Source: Marinobacter sp. HL-58
GTDB taxonomy: Bacteria; Pseudomonadota; Gammaproteobacteria; Pseudomonadales; Oleiphilaceae
DNA length: 64,000 bases
Reading direction: 5' to 3'
NCBI RefSeq assembly: GCF_001314605.1
Contig: NZ_LIHP01000010.1
Span: forward strand, 1-64,000
Shown: piece after piece, positions 62,901 to 64,000 of the stretch
Layout of the letters: each line of letters begins with the position of its first letter
Position numbering within the stretch: the first letter of the stretch is position 1
Notes under the pieces: model-generated
Databases searched by the model: none
What the model was told of the DNA's origin: nothing
The model's input: only the letters and a program-made list of their open reading frames with translations
Program-made: the position numbers and the translations under genes

Positions 62901-63694
62901 ATATCCTGCCAGGCGTATTCTTCGACCAGCCCGTCAAACAGGCGCCCGGAGTTGATGTCAGCGTATATCTGGCCGGTAAAATCACCCCGGAAGAAGTGCC
63001 TGCCAACCAGACCGAAACTGGCCAGCTGCTCAGTAGTGCCCGGGCGCATGGCCCGGCCAGAGGCATGGAAAAGTCCCCGCTGGTAAACCAGATCCAGCTG
63101 CGGAATTTCCACGTGTCGCAACTGGTCGTTATTATCCCGGACCCCCAGATCCAGACGGGTTATTTTGACAGAAGGGTCAGACAGCCATTTGCCTGCCAGA
63201 TCCAGCCAGACCTCGATATCGTTGGCCACAGGTTCGGGGATATCGACCCCCTCGACCATTACCTCGCCTCGGCGGGTCTGGTTGACCGTCAGTTCAAGGC
63301 CATCGGCTTCAAAGTTGGCAAACACGATGCGCTGGCGTGCCATGGATGCCAGGAAATCCAGGCCGATCCGGACACTTTGCAGGGAACCTGCCACGTCATT
63401 ACCCTCGCCATCAGACAGTACGACGATTTCACGGGCGATAATTGTCGGGTTCAGCCAGTTCCAGCTGGACGACAGGGAGCCGATTCGGATTTCCTGGCCA
63501 AGCTCCGATGACAGCCGCTGCTCGATAACAGCACGGTAATCGTTGATATTCTGCGTGAGTTGCCGGCCAAGCCCGGCGTATAAGGCGAGCAGGACAATCA
63601 CCACCAGCAGCAACCACCAGATCAGGCTGGCGAGGCGGGATAATAATCGCACAAAGAAAGGTCCGGATTCTGGATCAGCCACTCGGGATGTCAT
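59951..63694 (-). CDS. yhdP: YhdP, AsmA-like phospholipid transport protein
   Basis: The 1247-residue AsmA-like protein (DUF3971/AsmA_2) has one N-terminal membrane helix (about 24-44, LIWWLLLVVIVLLALYAGL). A very long periplasmic beta-rich stretch follows, made of repeated groove segments, with a C-terminal region containing VNMDIDWSGRPNEFDLSALSG (read in pieces: NMDIDWSGRPNEF) and LTGTTNMIEETLDMNMVVVLP. YhdP, TamB and YdbH span the periplasm and carry phospholipid to the outer membrane. Its start at 63694 is an ATG on the minus strand, 43 bases from rng. Downstream is the nitrilase-like gene. Confidence 0.93.
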   Translation of the reverse strand: MTSRVADPESGPFFVRLLSRLASLIWWLLLVVIVLLALYAGLGRQLTQNINDYRAVIEQRLSSELGQEIRIGSLSSSWNWLNPTIIAREIVVLSDGEGNDVAGSLQSVRIGLDFLASMARQRIVFANFEADGLELTVNQTRRGEVMVEGVDIPEPVANDIEVWLDLAGKWLSDPSVKITRLDLGVRDNNDQLRHVEIPQLDLVYQRGLFHASGRAMRPGTTEQLASFGLVGRHFFRGDFTGQIYADINSGRLFDGLVEEYAWQDIRVEGFDLGGQVWLTFRDGLMEQVSGNVATPYLQIGAGSESLAPLEDIRASFGWRRQDAPGGPEGEPADRPWYTTGAFHLRNLQWQWNGEPVPPFSVRFRHGEAGPRIIADELPLQPLRHLVSGLGLLPDGASRALGNYRPAGKLNQLMLDLPPDGKGRFELTALLNDVDIRAYGGAPGVSGLDGRFVMNNEGGFVDARSDELTLGFPDLFRGFWELEDFHAGVAWQSEGDILRVFSDDISMVYGGNTGLTGAFDLRMDRQGEDNLGLRVGVRDGTADMLADFVPVRAVDPGLYEWLTTAIKEADVTSGEYFGHGLINRDAPRGSFVSSMVYHFENGTVEYDERWPEVTDASGTVHVQNGQTRVDVASGRTGGLELEPGQVRVEPGEEDVLVYVDAAAPVPGEAVAYWLENSPLGEMAGEAGRSIRLEGNYYLDLGLGLPLDSDSPADIRATVQANEGSLSYTPADLQWTQINGELSYSTEDGFSDQPVRANFMGSPVTVLLRRGDSGNALNIRQYGRLGISNLVAGSALPEGMDLGLSGDFGYQATLDVSPGRTSAVKVYSDLSGLAVGWPEPLAKEADAEAPISARIEPGDDTGVNVSVDWPDRLKLDLFWQPDNLELALDTLFLGDQKLTDIDVSARRDNGFWSVDTESEWLAGTLNWPPDDRPITVDLARLKLARGDDRADEEIPLLPDSEEQIRAFRELGMENWPDIDLRIASLQLDDDDAGTWSLGIRPEATQLRVQDIAGTLKSLTLGGELTWSIAGNRETTRFLGDISGESLADLGNLFGTEIPFRSENTAVNMDIDWSGRPNEFDLSALSGSVSARFDDGVILEGNNTAQLFRVFNLLNSDTLWRRLQLDFSDLYEAGVAFDAISGKASMVNGLLTLDPELQVVGPSGAFKLTGTTNMIEETLDMNMVVVLPLTQNLPLAALLMGAGAPIGGALFVLDKVLGDPLSKLTSATYSVSGNWDEPEVRLRRVFDTGQ

Positions 63695-63737
63695 CAGTCA
63701 CAACCGCCACGCCTAGTCAATGCCTGTCGTTTCGGCG

Positions 63738-64000
63738 TTACAACAGCACCACATCATACTGCTCCTGACTGTAGAATGGCTCAACCTGGAAGCGAATGGT
63801 TTTACTGATGAAGGTTTCGAGATCCGCAACGTTATCGGATTCCTCATCCAGCAAACGGTCCACCACGCTCTGGGAAGCCATGACAAGATAGCTTTCCGCA
63901 TCATAGGCGCGATTCACCCGCAGAATTTCCCGGAACACTTCGTAGCAGACGGTTTCCGTGGTTTTAAGGAAACCGCGGCCATCGCAGATCGGGCAGGGTT
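63738..64000 (-). CDS. rng: RNase G, C-terminal part (partial)
   Basis: The window ends inside this gene; 87 C-terminal codons are present. Reading the minus strand gives CPICDGRGFLKTTETVCYE with the CPxC zinc-link motif of the RNase E/G family, then VFREILRVNRAYDAESYLV and the end FYSQEQYDVVLL. The zinc-link cysteines join two catalytic subunits. RNase G processes 16S rRNA 5' ends and degrades some mRNAs. The C-terminus ends right after the catalytic region with no degradosome scaffold, so RNase G rather than RNase E. The gene lies just upstream of yhdP as in other species. Confidence 0.93.
   Translation of the reverse strand, partial: PCPICDGRGFLKTTETVCYEVFREILRVNRAYDAESYLVMASQSVVDRLLDEESDNVADLETFISKTIRFQVEPFYSQEQYDVVLL

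Overview
The window looks like a contiguous piece of a Gammaproteobacterium chromosome, most likely Marinobacter or a close relative. This is inferred from gene order and protein families, not from a database search. The supporting blocks are mlaFEDCB-ibaG-murA-hisGDC, kdsD-kdsC-lptC-lptA-lptB-rpoN-hpf-ptsN-rapZ-ptsO-mgtE, rng-yhdP-nitrilase-darP, and pilA/pilBCD-coaE-yacG. The conserved blocks appear GC-rich and the first 2.5 kb is clearly AT-richer. I found no tRNA, rRNA or CRISPR array.

Layout. (1) 0.2-4.4 kb is the edge of an O-antigen/surface polysaccharide locus on the minus strand: a Wzx-like flippase, a decayed nucleotide-sugar dehydrogenase, Wzz and an RfaH-type antiterminator. An ops/JUMPStart site lies in front of wzz. 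(2) 4.4-11.9 kb is an accessory patch. Seven copies of a ~55-bp double palindrome (REPIN-like) separate a PIN/Phd toxin-antitoxin pair, cysQ, a RAYT transposase, a ParDE pair and a three-gene set that looks like a type VI secretion lipase effector with a DUF4123 adaptor and a membrane-anchored propeller. (3) 11.9-25.7 kb holds a beta-CASP nuclease, two type IV pilins around an O-antigen-ligase-like enzyme, pilBCD, coaE, an unknown exported protein, trmO, a hybrid sensor kinase and yacG. (4) 25.8-38.6 kb holds envelope proteins (YfaZ-like porin, unknown lipoprotein, Bax-like hydrolase, acyltransferase), a giant LuxR regulator, a DUF1329-DUF1302 pair and a thiolase. (5) 38.7-49.6 kb holds zapE/zapG, a Nif3 protein and the long minus-strand mla-ibaG-murA-his cluster. 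(6) 49.8-59.1 kb is the plus-strand LPS export/rpoN/PTS-Ntr cluster. (7) 59.1-64 kb holds a nitrilase-family amidase, yhdP and the C-terminal end of rng.

How the genes fit together. Many genes build or guard the envelope: O-antigen export and chain length (wzx, wzz, rfaH), Kdo synthesis (kdsD, kdsC), LPS transport (lptCAB), phospholipid trafficking (mla, yhdP) and peptidoglycan (murA, bax-like). RpoN is encoded here, and a good sigma-54 promoter lies in front of the major pilin gene, so one regulator in the window probably controls another cluster in it.

The most unusual structure is a family of four ~102-116-bp near-palindromes at 22.2, 37.2, 42.4 and 44.1 kb. A ~56-nt central sequence is conserved. 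The 24-30-bp arms differ between loci but stay perfectly, or all but one pair, complementary within each locus. Two of the four sit in the gaps between hisG, hisD and hisC. Two other dispersed palindrome families (REPIN-like GGGGTC, and GTCGGATTACG) are also present. In two cases a palindrome supplies the last codons of a gene (rfaH and the RAYT transposase).
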